Of a DNA stretch of 8,761 nucleotides, positions 1-7,022 are shown piece after piece; position 1 is the first letter of the stretch, and each line of letters starts with the position of its first letter. The DNA is from Planctomicrobium sp. GTDB taxonomy: Bacteria > Planctomycetota > Planctomycetia > Planctomycetales > Planctomycetaceae. Made by a program: the position numbers and the translations under genes. Below the pieces are notes generated by a model. The model had not been told where the DNA came from, did no database searches, and saw only the letters and a program-made list of their open reading frames with translations. The stretch lies in assembly GCA_029259835.1 (NCBI GenBank), contig JAJDEL010000462.1, positions 1-8,761 of the forward strand, read 5' to 3'.

Positions 1-1305
1 CCGGTCAAGCGCTGGAACAAACGTTGCCGAAACATCTCGCGATTGCAGTAGTTCCACGAGTCGTTGACTTTCAGCGCAAAACTCATCACTGCTTTGCTCG
101 CGTGCTCCAAAAACAGGCAGAAGATAGACTCGATCTGCCAACGAAAGCGCCTCAATGAACTCGTGCCGAAGGTTTTGAGTTCGAGAGAGTTGGTGGGGTT
201 GGAAACAGCAGACAAGCCTCGATTCCGGAAATCGCTGCCGTGCCACGAGAATCGTTGCGCTGATTTCCGTGGGATGATGTGCGTAATCGTCGATGATAAT
301 TCGGGTTTCGCTCGCTTCGATGATCTCGAAGCGACGCTTGAGTTGGCAAGATACGTCAAGACCTTGAATGAGATCCGGATTCGACGCATCGGGAAGGAAC
401 TGCTCTGCAGTTGCGAATGCGGCCGTGAGGTTCAGCAGGTTATGTTTCCCAGGAAGCCCAAAATCGAATGTTTGCTGAGGAACTCCCTGATGGAAAACGG
501 TCGTTTCTCCAGACTTCGAGGATGAAAACCAGTCTGCATTGTCGGAATTGACTGAGAATGAAACAGTTTGGACGTTTGAATAATGTGCCAGTTCCGAAGA
601 AATTTCGCAATCCAGGTTGTAAACTAGCCGACCTCCATCCGGGAGGTTAGAAACAAATTGACGATAGACAGCAATTGCGGAATTCAAGTCAGGAAAACAA
701 TCAAAGTGATCTGCTTCGATTCCCAGCAAGCAGATAATTTCTGGTCGAAGTGAGAGAAAGTGGCTGCGGTACTCACAAGCTTCGGCGATGGTGACCTCTC
801 CACTGCCCAACTTCCCATTGCGATCATCCTGAAGGCGTTGGGCGCCGCACAGAAAAGTGGGGCCGGCTCCGGAATCTTCAAGCAAAGAAGCAATCAACGC
901 CGTGGTCGAGCTTTTGCCATGCGTGCCGGCAACGGCAATTCCTCGCTGTCCCTGCATCAGACGTGCGATTGCATCAACGTAGGAAAGTTGCAGTATTGCG
1001 AGTTTTTTCGCCCGGTGCCGTTCAATGTTCGTTTCTGGAATTGCTGCACTGTAGATGACTAAATCCACGAATTTTGAGACCAATTCGGGTTCGTGCTTTC
1101 TTGAAATCACCATCCCGTGCTTTTCAAGAAGGCTCAAAGAATCAGGATCGGAGTTGGAATCAGAACCGGTCAATATCCAGCCATCATCCAAAAGAACCTC
1201 GGCGAACGCCTTCATTCCTGCCCCGGTTGCTCCGATCATATGAGCGCGCGGATTCTGGTTCGTAGTATTTTTCTCAGGCAGGAGTTGCGTTGTCAGGCGA
1301 GGCAC
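1..1305 (-). CDS. murC: UDP-N-acetylmuramate--L-alanine ligase, partial (C-terminus beyond window)
   Basis: MurC is the cytoplasmic ligase that joins L-alanine to UDP-N-acetylmuramate with ATP, the first peptide step of peptidoglycan synthesis. Translating the minus strand gives an uninterrupted frame to base 1. Near the N-terminus it has the UDP-binding motif MIGATGAGMKAF followed by TGSDSN. The Mur ligase ATP loop AGTHGKSSTT is at about bases 914-943. Next come EACEYRSHFL and IEADHFDCF (as in the MurC EACEY / DHxDxF region), LPGKHNLLNLTAA, and the C-terminal-domain motif DDYAHHPTEI. The order and spacing are those of MurC rather than MurD, E or F. About 435 residues are visible of a usual 450-490. 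The start is uncertain. The first in-frame ATG is at 1239, but it would begin inside the nucleotide-binding strand. I chose GTG at 1305. TTG at 1338, preceded by GGGAAG, is an alternative. The in-frame stop upstream is near 1460. Confidence 0.93.
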   Translation of the reverse strand, partial: MPRLTTQLLPEKNTTNQNPRAHMIGATGAGMKAFAEVLLDDGWILTGSDSNSDPDSLSLLEKHGMVISRKHEPELVSKFVDLVIYSAAIPETNIERHRAKKLAILQLSYVDAIARLMQGQRGIAVAGTHGKSSTTALIASLLEDSGAGPTFLCGAQRLQDDRNGKLGSGEVTIAEACEYRSHFLSLRPEIICLLGIEADHFDCFPDLNSAIAVYRQFVSNLPDGGRLVYNLDCEISSELAHYSNVQTVSFSVNSDNADWFSSSKSGETTVFHQGVPQQTFDFGLPGKHNLLNLTAAFATAEQFLPDASNPDLIQGLDVSCQLKRRFEIIEASETRIIIDDYAHHPTEISATILVARQRFPESRLVCCFQPHQLSRTQNLRHEFIEALSLADRVYLLPVFGAREQSSDEFCAESQRLVELLQSRDVSATFVPALDR

Positions 1306-1472
1306 AAGTGATAAATTTCCGGTCGAAGTTGATATCAAGGTCTTCCCAGGCAAAGTCAGACCAGAATAGAGATTCAATCCCTCGTCGACTATTGAAATTT
1401 CACGAAAACTTTGTCTCAGCCTAACTTTGCGTCGATGTGCAGAGTGTTTATGCTGAATTCGATGTGTGATCT

Positions 1473-1500
1473 TTCAGAATGGACATGATCTACATATAAT
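1473..1500 (+). promoter_or_regulatory. Candidate sigma-70-type promoter for the cytochrome-like gene
   Basis: A perfect TATAAT lies at 1495-1500, with TTCAGA (4 of 6 matches to TTGACA) at 1473-1478 and a 16-base spacer. Transcription would start near 1507. The -35 element is weak and the call rests mainly on the -10 box and its position. Confidence 0.35.
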
Positions 1501-1650
1501 CCCTAAACACTGCTGTGACAGAGCTTAACGACCTCCCAATTCCTCCGAATATTGATGGACCAGCAGGTTGCGGCGAACAAACGTCTGTGGTGTGTTGTAT
1601 ACATCCAGCCAGAGTTTCTCCCTACCCACCGTCCTCAACGCCTTCAATTT

Positions 1651-1654
1651 AGGG
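1651..1654 (+). promoter_or_regulatory. Ribosome binding site supporting the ATG at 1662
   Basis: AGGG ends seven bases before the ATG at 1662, a good Shine-Dalgarno spacing. The protein that begins there opens with a clean signal peptide, which supports the same start. Confidence 0.5.
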
Positions 1655-1661
1655 TTTCCCG

Positions 1662-3527
1662 ATGCACCGCTTGTGGATCTCAACCTTTCTATTCGCCGTC
1701 ATTTTGTCTTTGTCGTTTGCTAAAACTGCGAATGCAGAGCTAACGACGGCACAACGACGCGAAATCGCCAGTCTGAAGAAAAAAGTCTCCCGCGTGGGGG
1801 CTTTGATCCGAAGCAAACGTCTCGATGATGCCAAAGAGATCGTCGAAGAGGCCGAGAAGGCGATTGATGAGATTGTGAAGGCGGCAGAAATTGAACGTAC
1901 TGACCGCGCTTTGAAGTCCATTCTGGCGGACATTAAACGGCATCAGGAATCGTTTTCCAAACCGACAGGGAGTAAGCCGTCCTCAGTAGCCTCAAAAGTT
2001 CATTTTCTTGACGACGTGGCACCCCTCATCGATAGTAAATGTCTTGGCTGCCATGGTGCAACAAATCCACGCGCCGGCTTGCGTCTGGACACATTGGCAG
2101 GTTGGCGACGGGGGGGACGAAGTGGCCCCTTGCTTCAGCGAGGGAACGCAGGACGTAGCACGATCATCGCTCGATTGATTGCACCGGCGGGGCAGGGACG
2201 CATGCCTCAGCGAGGCGAACCACTCTCTCGTGAAGAGATCGCCTTGATTGGGAATTGGATCAATCAAGGAGCAAACGTCGGAAACTCAGGTCCAAACTTA
2301 ACTCTTTCAGATCTGATTTATGAACGCGAGAAAAAAACATTGATGGTTGAAATTCCCAAGCCAAAGGGAACTGAAACCGTTTCTTTCACGAGAGATATGG
2401 CACCGTGGATGACAAACCTCTGCTTGAACTGTCACAACTCTCGCAATAAGTCAGGCGGACTTTCCGTCGAAACATTCTACGATCTGATGAAAGGTGGAGA
2501 ATCGGGCGAGGTCATCCTGCCTGGCGATATGGACAGCCGGTTCTTTCGCCTCGTCGGAGGATTGGAACTCCCTCGAATGCCGCAGGGGCAGGCTCGTATT
2601 ACGCGGCAAAATTACGAGGACATGAAGACCTGGTTTCGTGAAGGGAATACGTTCGACGGTTCCGATCCTCGCACAAATATCAGGACGTATGTCCGCTCGG
2701 CGGCAGATATCGCAGCTGATGAATTCCGCAAAAAGACAAACGAAGAAATGCTCGTTCATCGGCGTGAGAGTTCGCTGAGCCAACTGAAGAAGGCCGTCCC
2801 CAACGACTCGCAAACCTCGGTCGATACAGAACATTTCTTAATGGTGGGGAACGTGAATGAAGCCCGACTTCAGGAAGTTGGAGGCTGGGCAGAAGAAAAG
2901 CTTGGCGAGTTGCACAAGCTCTTCGGAGGAACAGGCCAGCCTTGGCGAGGGAAATTGGCGATCTTTGTTTTGAAGGATCGATTCAGTTACGACGAGTTCA
3001 ATGAAGTCGTCGAGCAGCGACGAGCAGATTCCAAGATGATGGGGCATTCCAAGGTGACCACCAATCACGAAGATGCATATGCAGTTCTGCAGGATGTCGA
3101 TAATGCCGACGCATCAGAATTAACGACACAGAAGAATCTCTTTGAACACCTCACTGGAGCCTACTTGCAACAGAATGGGGCGACCCTTCCAAGTTGGGTC
3201 GTCAGCGGGACGGGACTGATCATGGCGATCGACGCTCGCAACGATCCCAAGCGCATCGCGGAAATGAAACAACTCGCGGCGAGCATCGTCCCGACGATTC
3301 AGCGACCGGAGGATGTCTTCGATGGAGGAACTTTTTCCCCTGGAACGATTGGTGCCGTCGGTTACACTCTGGTTCGCTACCTGATCGATTCTCAGGGAAC
3401 CCCCAAATACGCTCAGTTTGTCAAGGAACTCCAACAGGGGCAACCATTGGAGCAGGCGTTGCAGCGAGTCTACGGTTCCAGCCCTCAACAAGTCGCCCGA
3501 GGTTACGCCACCAGCTTAAATCGCTAA
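1662..3527 (+). CDS. Secreted two-haem planctomycete cytochrome-type protein with degenerate metallopeptidase-like domain
   Basis: The 621-residue product opens with a signal peptide (residues 1-25, hydrophobic core ISTFLFAVILSLSFA, cleavage expected after ANA), so it is exported. Residues 27-98 are charged and helical, probably a coiled coil. Two planctomycete-type cytochrome c domains (PSCyt1-like) follow. The first spans about 113-206 with CLGCH at 127-131 and a likely Met ligand in RMP (M181). The second spans about 241-332 with CLNCH at 254-258 and PRMP (M306). Each CxxCH would bind haem covalently after export. Residues 390-621 resemble the DUF1570 / peptidase-MA-like gluzincin domain. 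However, the HExxH position reads FEHLT (494-498) and the downstream WLxEG position reads WVVSG (512-516), so the zinc ligands are missing and no peptidase activity is expected. Related cytochrome domains usually sit in large planctomycete proteins of little-known function. I infer redox or binding in the periplasm. No known gene name. Confidence 0.88.
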   Translation: MHRLWISTFLFAVILSLSFAKTANAELTTAQRREIASLKKKVSRVGALIRSKRLDDAKEIVEEAEKAIDEIVKAAEIERTDRALKSILADIKRHQESFSKPTGSKPSSVASKVHFLDDVAPLIDSKCLGCHGATNPRAGLRLDTLAGWRRGGRSGPLLQRGNAGRSTIIARLIAPAGQGRMPQRGEPLSREEIALIGNWINQGANVGNSGPNLTLSDLIYEREKKTLMVEIPKPKGTETVSFTRDMAPWMTNLCLNCHNSRNKSGGLSVETFYDLMKGGESGEVILPGDMDSRFFRLVGGLELPRMPQGQARITRQNYEDMKTWFREGNTFDGSDPRTNIRTYVRSAADIAADEFRKKTNEEMLVHRRESSLSQLKKAVPNDSQTSVDTEHFLMVGNVNEARLQEVGGWAEEKLGELHKLFGGTGQPWRGKLAIFVLKDRFSYDEFNEVVEQRRADSKMMGHSKVTTNHEDAYAVLQDVDNADASELTTQKNLFEHLTGAYLQQNGATLPSWVVSGTGLIMAIDARNDPKRIAEMKQLAASIVPTIQRPEDVFDGGTFSPGTIGAVGYTLVRYLIDSQGTPKYAQFVKELQQGQPLEQALQRVYGSSPQQVARGYATSLNR

Positions 3528-3616
3528 GATGCTTTTTGTGAATTGGCTCCTTCAGCTTGTTTGGCAGGTTGAGATGTCCAGTCAAGGCATTCGAGTTGAA
3601 CTACTGTGCGGTCGGC

Positions 3617-4723
3617 ATGTCGGATATTGTGATTATCGGTGGAGGCGTCATTGGCCTCACTTGCGCGTACGAAATCGCTTCACTTGGCGCCACAGTCACG
3701 GTTGTTGATCGCCAACAAGTTGGGCAAGAAGCCTCTTGGGCAGGGGCAGGCATGCTTCCGCCAGGACAATGCTCAGGACCGAGTGCGTTGCGCAACTTGG
3801 CAAAGCAGAGTACAGAGCGCTGGTCGCAACTCTCCGCAGAACTCCTCTCGCAAACCGGTCTTGATAACGGCTTTCGACAATGCGGAGCACTGCAAATTTC
3901 TCTCGAAAATTGTGAGACAATTCTACCTGAAGTTGAAGCCTGGGCCGCTGCAGGAGTTGAAGCCGAACGACTCGATTCCTCAGGGTTAATGCAATACGAA
4001 CCCATGATCAATGAACAGTTCGAAATCGGGTATCGCCTGCCAACGATGGCACAAGTCCGCAACCCTCATCATCTTCAGGCACTCAAGCAAGCTTGTCTGT
4101 CCCTGAACGTAAAACTGATTGAAGGATTTGATGTCCGAGAGTTTTCGCTCGTGGAGAATCGCATCGAGTCTATCTCCGATGGCTCGACAGTCATCCATGC
4201 AGACCAGTTTGTCCTGGCTAGTGGAGCCTGGTCTGAGCAACTGGCAGGTCTCATCAAAATCGATCTGCAAGTCGAACCAATTCGTGGGCAAATTGTTTTA
4301 ATGAAGTTGCCTGAGCCGATCATCACACACATCATCGAAGATGGCCCAAGATATCTTGTTCCGCGAGAGGATGGTCACGTCCTCATTGGCTCCACGGAAG
4401 AACGCGCTGGCTTTGTGAAGGAGAATACAGAGCAAGGTATTCAAGGATTGATCGACTTTGCAACACGTGTTGTTCCGAAGTTGAAAAGCGCAGAGATTGT
4501 TAAGGCATGGTCAGGGCTTCGTCCCAAAGCGAGACGCGGGTACCCATTCATCGGTCAACATGATCAGGTGGAAAACCTCGTGATAGCAGCGGGCCACTTT
4601 CGCGACGGTCTCTCGCAATCGCCTGCAACAGCTCAGCTAATCTGTGACTATCTTTTTGATCGTCAGCGACCGGTTGGCACGGAATCTCTTGCATTCACCG
4701 AAGAAAATTATGGCGAGACATAA
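3617..4723 (+). CDS. thiO: Glycine oxidase ThiO (FAD-dependent amine oxidase)
   Basis: This cytoplasmic flavoenzyme of the DAO family would oxidise glycine to the imine used to build the thiazole ring of thiamine. The product is 368 residues, essentially the length of Bacillus subtilis ThiO. The FAD-binding Rossmann motif GGGVIG is at residues 8-13, with the ribose-binding acidic residue D31 in VVDRQQ and the family motif ASWAGAGMLPP just after. Later motifs are LASGAWS, PIRGQIV, SGLRPKARRGYPFIG and GHFRDGLSQSPAT. Counting from the ATG at 3617, Y246, R302 and R329 fall at the numbers I recall for the substrate-binding residues of the Bacillus enzyme, which supports both function and start. 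A TTG at 3557 would add 20 residues before the Rossmann strand and is unlikely. The gene lies 89 bases behind the cytochrome-like gene with no visible terminator, so co-transcription is possible. A D-amino-acid oxidase of another specificity cannot be excluded, and no other thi gene is in view. Confidence 0.87.
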   Translation: MSDIVIIGGGVIGLTCAYEIASLGATVTVVDRQQVGQEASWAGAGMLPPGQCSGPSALRNLAKQSTERWSQLSAELLSQTGLDNGFRQCGALQISLENCETILPEVEAWAAAGVEAERLDSSGLMQYEPMINEQFEIGYRLPTMAQVRNPHHLQALKQACLSLNVKLIEGFDVREFSLVENRIESISDGSTVIHADQFVLASGAWSEQLAGLIKIDLQVEPIRGQIVLMKLPEPIITHIIEDGPRYLVPREDGHVLIGSTEERAGFVKENTEQGIQGLIDFATRVVPKLKSAEIVKAWSGLRPKARRGYPFIGQHDQVENLVIAAGHFRDGLSQSPATAQLICDYLFDRQRPVGTESLAFTEENYGET

Positions 4724-5226
4724 TGGTGACGTAGTGACCAGAGTATTTTCCGTGAGAACTGTTGGAACTCGCTCTCTTTCCAGGTGCGAGAGGCGGGAAC
4801 GATTGTCACATCGATGCGAGAACACTCAATGCCTGGCAGTCGCAGCTTCTCTTCTTCACTGAGTGCGACCTCATCGCTGCGATTGATTTGAAGCGTCACA
4901 TCGACAGGGCGGTCTTTTGAACACCTAAAGAAGAGACGTTCCAGCCATGTGTGCCCGACGCGAACTTTGAGTCTGTTTTCGGTTACGTCGAGAATTTTTG
5001 CAGCGTGGTCTTCGACGAACCCACAAGACTTCAAAAAGAGGAGGCACCCCAGATTGGCAGTGAAAAAACGGTCTGTCACAGGTTTGATCAACATCTTGAC
5101 TGCCATAGGTAAGTTTCGGTGAGGCTGTCTTCTACAGGGCGGATCGCGTGCCGTCTCTGGGAAATTGACAGGGTCAGTTGATCTCTCTGCTCGTTTCTCG
5201 TTTACTCTCAAGAGTTTGCGATTCAT
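4708..5226 (-). CDS. Conserved-looking protein of unknown function, convergent with thiO
   Basis: I do not recognise the family. The 172-residue product has a basic, Arg/Pro-rich N-terminal 40 residues and then a folded-looking core beginning MAVKMLIKPVTDRFF. The core contains GCLLFLKSCGFVEDHAAKIL, KVRVGHTWLERLFFRCSKD, alternating strands (VDVTLQI, IDVTIVP) and a C-terminal helix FQQFSRKILWSLRHHY. There is no signal peptide or clear membrane segment, so it is probably cytoplasmic. I chose ATG 5226 because GAGG sits six bases upstream. ATG 5106 would give only the 132-residue core but has no visible ribosome binding site. Its stop codon lies inside the last codons of thiO, a 16-base tail-to-tail overlap. 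The mix of conserved-looking Cys, Trp and Arg positions and normal codon use argues for a real gene rather than a chance frame. Confidence 0.68.
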   Translation of the reverse strand: MNRKLLRVNEKRAERSTDPVNFPETARDPPCRRQPHRNLPMAVKMLIKPVTDRFFTANLGCLLFLKSCGFVEDHAAKILDVTENRLKVRVGHTWLERLFFRCSKDRPVDVTLQINRSDEVALSEEEKLRLPGIECSRIDVTIVPASRTWKESEFQQFSRKILWSLRHHYVSP

Positions 5227-5232
5227 CTTCTG

Positions 5233-5236
5233 CCTC
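5233..5236 (-). promoter_or_regulatory. Ribosome binding site favouring the ATG at 5226
   Basis: On the minus strand GAGG lies six bases before the ATG at 5226. This site decides the longer start for the unknown minus-strand gene, since the internal ATG at 5106 lacks such a site. Confidence 0.4.
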
Positions 5237-5242
5237 GACAAG

Positions 5243-5251
5243 TGCTATGAT
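5243..5251 (+). promoter_or_regulatory. Candidate extended -10 element upstream of the AAA+ ATPase gene
   Basis: TGC followed by TATGAT matches the extended -10 form TGnTATAAT in all but one base of the hexamer. No good -35 box is at the right distance. Transcription from here would leave a leader of about 140 bases before the ATG at 5400. The site overlaps the divergent gene's upstream region. Confidence 0.25.
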
Positions 5252-5341
5252 AATCAAGAGCAACGTTGCGAATTTGCAGCATCTGGTGAGGGAAAAATGA
5301 AACATTCGCAATTGTTGAGACACCAGATTTCAATTCAAAAC

Positions 5342-5360
5342 GCCCGATGAGAATCCGGGC
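5342..5360 (+). other. Small RNA hairpin with GNRA tetraloop in the ATPase leader
   Basis: GCCC (5342-5345) pairs with GGGC (5357-5360), and GAT (5346-5348) pairs with ATC (5353-5355). This leaves one bulged C (5356) and a GAGA loop (5349-5352). The loop is of the stable GNRA type. The hairpin ends 39 bases before the ATG at 5400. No T-run follows, so it is not a standard intrinsic terminator. Its role is unknown and it may be chance. Confidence 0.3.
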
Positions 5361-5399
5361 AACCGAATATTTGTTCAACGGACATTCTGAGAGCCACAC

Positions 5400-7022
5400 A
5401 TGAGTACAGCAGATACCCTCGATGATCTCAGCCGGCGAATTCTGGCTGACTATCCAGTCTTGCTATTGCAAACCTATGAAGAACAGCGATGGGAAAACGA
5501 AATTGCTGAACTGGCGATGGAGCTTGATCGCGGTCTTGTTTCGTGGTCACTGACAGGTGGACCTCAGCCTGTTGTTCGTTCAGAATCAGAAACTCTTCCA
5601 TCTACGGTCGAATTCCTTGATCAAGTGATCCGTGACTATCCGAGCGATCACTTATTTTTGCTTAAAGACCTGCACCAGCAGTTCGACCAATTTGAGGTTG
5701 TTCGTAAAATTCGAGACTTGATTCCCGAATTGATCGCTCAGAAAAAAACATTGCTGATCATGGCTCCACTGGATGAAGTGCCACTCGAACTGACCAAGGA
5801 TATCGCTGTTATCGAGCTTCCCCTCCCTGGTCCAGACCAGATTCGTGAACTGGTCCAAACAATTGTTACTGAGAACGAGGAGATCACGGTCCAACCTTCT
5901 CTCAAGGAGGAAGATCATCTCGTCAAAGCAGTATTGGGACTGACCTATGAAGAGTCGAGAAAGTCTCTGATTCAGGCTCTGCGTGGTCGAGAAGAAATCA
6001 ACGAAGATGTCTATTCTGTTCTGGTTGGTGAAAAACGCCGGATGGTTCAAGGCTCGAACCTTCTCGAATTCTTTGATATCGACGAGAGCCTCGACAACGT
6101 CGGTGGATTAGATGGTCTCAAGGACTGGATTCACCAACGTGCCGAGGCATTTCGGACGGACGCACAGACGCAGGGGATCTCGAACCCGAAAGGAGTTTTG
6201 CTCGCGGGGATACAAGGTTGCGGAAAAAGTCTAAGTGCCAAAGCGATTGCGAGACTGTTGGGGTTCCCACTGGTGCGAATGGACCTTGGCAACTTGTTGG
6301 AATCGAGTCGAGGAGTGTCTGAGCAGAACTTGCGAGATGTTTTGCGCGTCATGGAAACGATTTCGCCATCAGTTCTCTGGCTGGAAGAAATCGACAAAGC
6401 CTTCGCAGGCTTTTCTGATGAAGCAAATAATGACGCAACCGTTTCTCGAATTCTCGGACGGTTCCTCACCTGGCTACAAGAACACACAGCACCGGTTTTT
6501 GTCGTTGCGACAGCTAACAATGTGTCCAGTTTGCCGCCAGAACTTCTTCGACGCGGACGCTTCGACGAATTATTCTTTGTCGACTTGCCGAATTTTGATG
6601 AACGACAGGCAATCTTTCGAATTCACCTTTCAAAGCGTGGCTGGAAACCAGAGAAGTTTGATGTTGAAACTCTTTCAAACTCAACTGAGGGCTACAGTGG
6701 AGCGGAAATTGAAACGATCGTGAATTCGGCAATGATCGAATCATTTGCTGCCAACAGATTGCCGACACAGGCAGATTTTGACGATGCTCGCGAGAGAACT
6801 GTTCCGTTGTCTGTTACGATGGAAGATGAAATTTTCCACCTTCGCGAGTGGGCCAGAACCCGCTGCCGGCCTGCAACACTTGATCATCGTGTGATTCGAG
6901 TCATGGAGGAAGAAACACGCCGTGGTGATGCTCCTCTTCCCGAAGAAAAAGAAGTTCCGAAATGGGTCCAGCTTGCAGAGCATGGGCAGCTGGGAGCTGC
7001 GATCACAGAACAGATTCGCTAG
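5400..7022 (+). CDS. Ycf46-like AAA+ ATPase
   Basis: The 540-residue protein resembles the cyanobacterial and plastid Ycf46 family in domain order. The N-terminal part (about 10-220) is a non-catalytic, degenerate ATPase-like domain opening LADYPVLLLQTYEEQRWENE, with FLLKDLH and LLIMAPL strands. The C-terminal part (about 228-460) is a full AAA+ module. It has Walker A GIQGCGKS (270-277), Walker B VLWLEE (325-330), sensor 1 in VATANN (369-374), arginine fingers in RRGRFDE (384-390) and GYSGAEIE (431-438) in the helical lid. Walker B carries Glu-Glu where AAA+ proteins normally have Asp-Glu. The C-terminal tail (about 470-540) is charged. Ycf46 has been linked to inorganic-carbon use in cyanobacteria. 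Its role in a planctomycete is unknown, and chaperone-like remodelling is only inferred. The start ATG 5400 has a weak GAGAG upstream. The TAG stop is followed in the same frame by further coding-looking sequence. Confidence 0.88.
   Translation: MSTADTLDDLSRRILADYPVLLLQTYEEQRWENEIAELAMELDRGLVSWSLTGGPQPVVRSESETLPSTVEFLDQVIRDYPSDHLFLLKDLHQQFDQFEVVRKIRDLIPELIAQKKTLLIMAPLDEVPLELTKDIAVIELPLPGPDQIRELVQTIVTENEEITVQPSLKEEDHLVKAVLGLTYEESRKSLIQALRGREEINEDVYSVLVGEKRRMVQGSNLLEFFDIDESLDNVGGLDGLKDWIHQRAEAFRTDAQTQGISNPKGVLLAGIQGCGKSLSAKAIARLLGFPLVRMDLGNLLESSRGVSEQNLRDVLRVMETISPSVLWLEEIDKAFAGFSDEANNDATVSRILGRFLTWLQEHTAPVFVVATANNVSSLPPELLRRGRFDELFFVDLPNFDERQAIFRIHLSKRGWKPEKFDVETLSNSTEGYSGAEIETIVNSAMIESFAANRLPTQADFDDARERTVPLSVTMEDEIFHLREWARTRCRPATLDHRVIRVMEEETRRGDAPLPEEKEVPKWVQLAEHGQLGAAITEQIR

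Larger units (their letters stand above)
1306..1661. other. Intergenic region between divergent murC and the cytochrome-like gene
   Basis: No gene can be supported here. The part next to murC (about 1306-1460) is open in the murC frame but contains no ATG in that frame, so it may hold a short N-terminal extension of MurC if a TTG start is used. The right-hand part carries a TATAAT at 1495-1500 that could drive the plus-strand gene, leaving a leader of about 155 bases. I see no clear hairpin or terminator. Confidence 0.6.

Noticed and set aside
64..525. A 153-codon plus-strand open frame
   Set aside because: It lies wholly opposite murC, whose motifs are unmistakable. Its own translation shows no domain.
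2331..2338. AAAAAAAC as a -1 frameshift site in the haem protein gene
   Set aside because: The heptamer A AAA AAC is not in the zero-frame phase that slippage needs, and the frame is continuous through it.
3557..3616. A longer thiO start at TTG 3557
   Set aside because: It would place 20 extra residues before the FAD-binding strand. The ATG at 3617 puts the catalytic residues at the family's usual numbers.
5165..5170. Perfect TTGACA -35 box
   Set aside because: No -10 box occurs 15-19 bases downstream, and it lies inside the minus-strand gene.
5165..5350. A 61-codon plus-strand frame upstream of the ATPase gene
   Set aside because: It mostly overlaps the minus-strand unknown gene and the leader, and its translation has no protein-like pattern.
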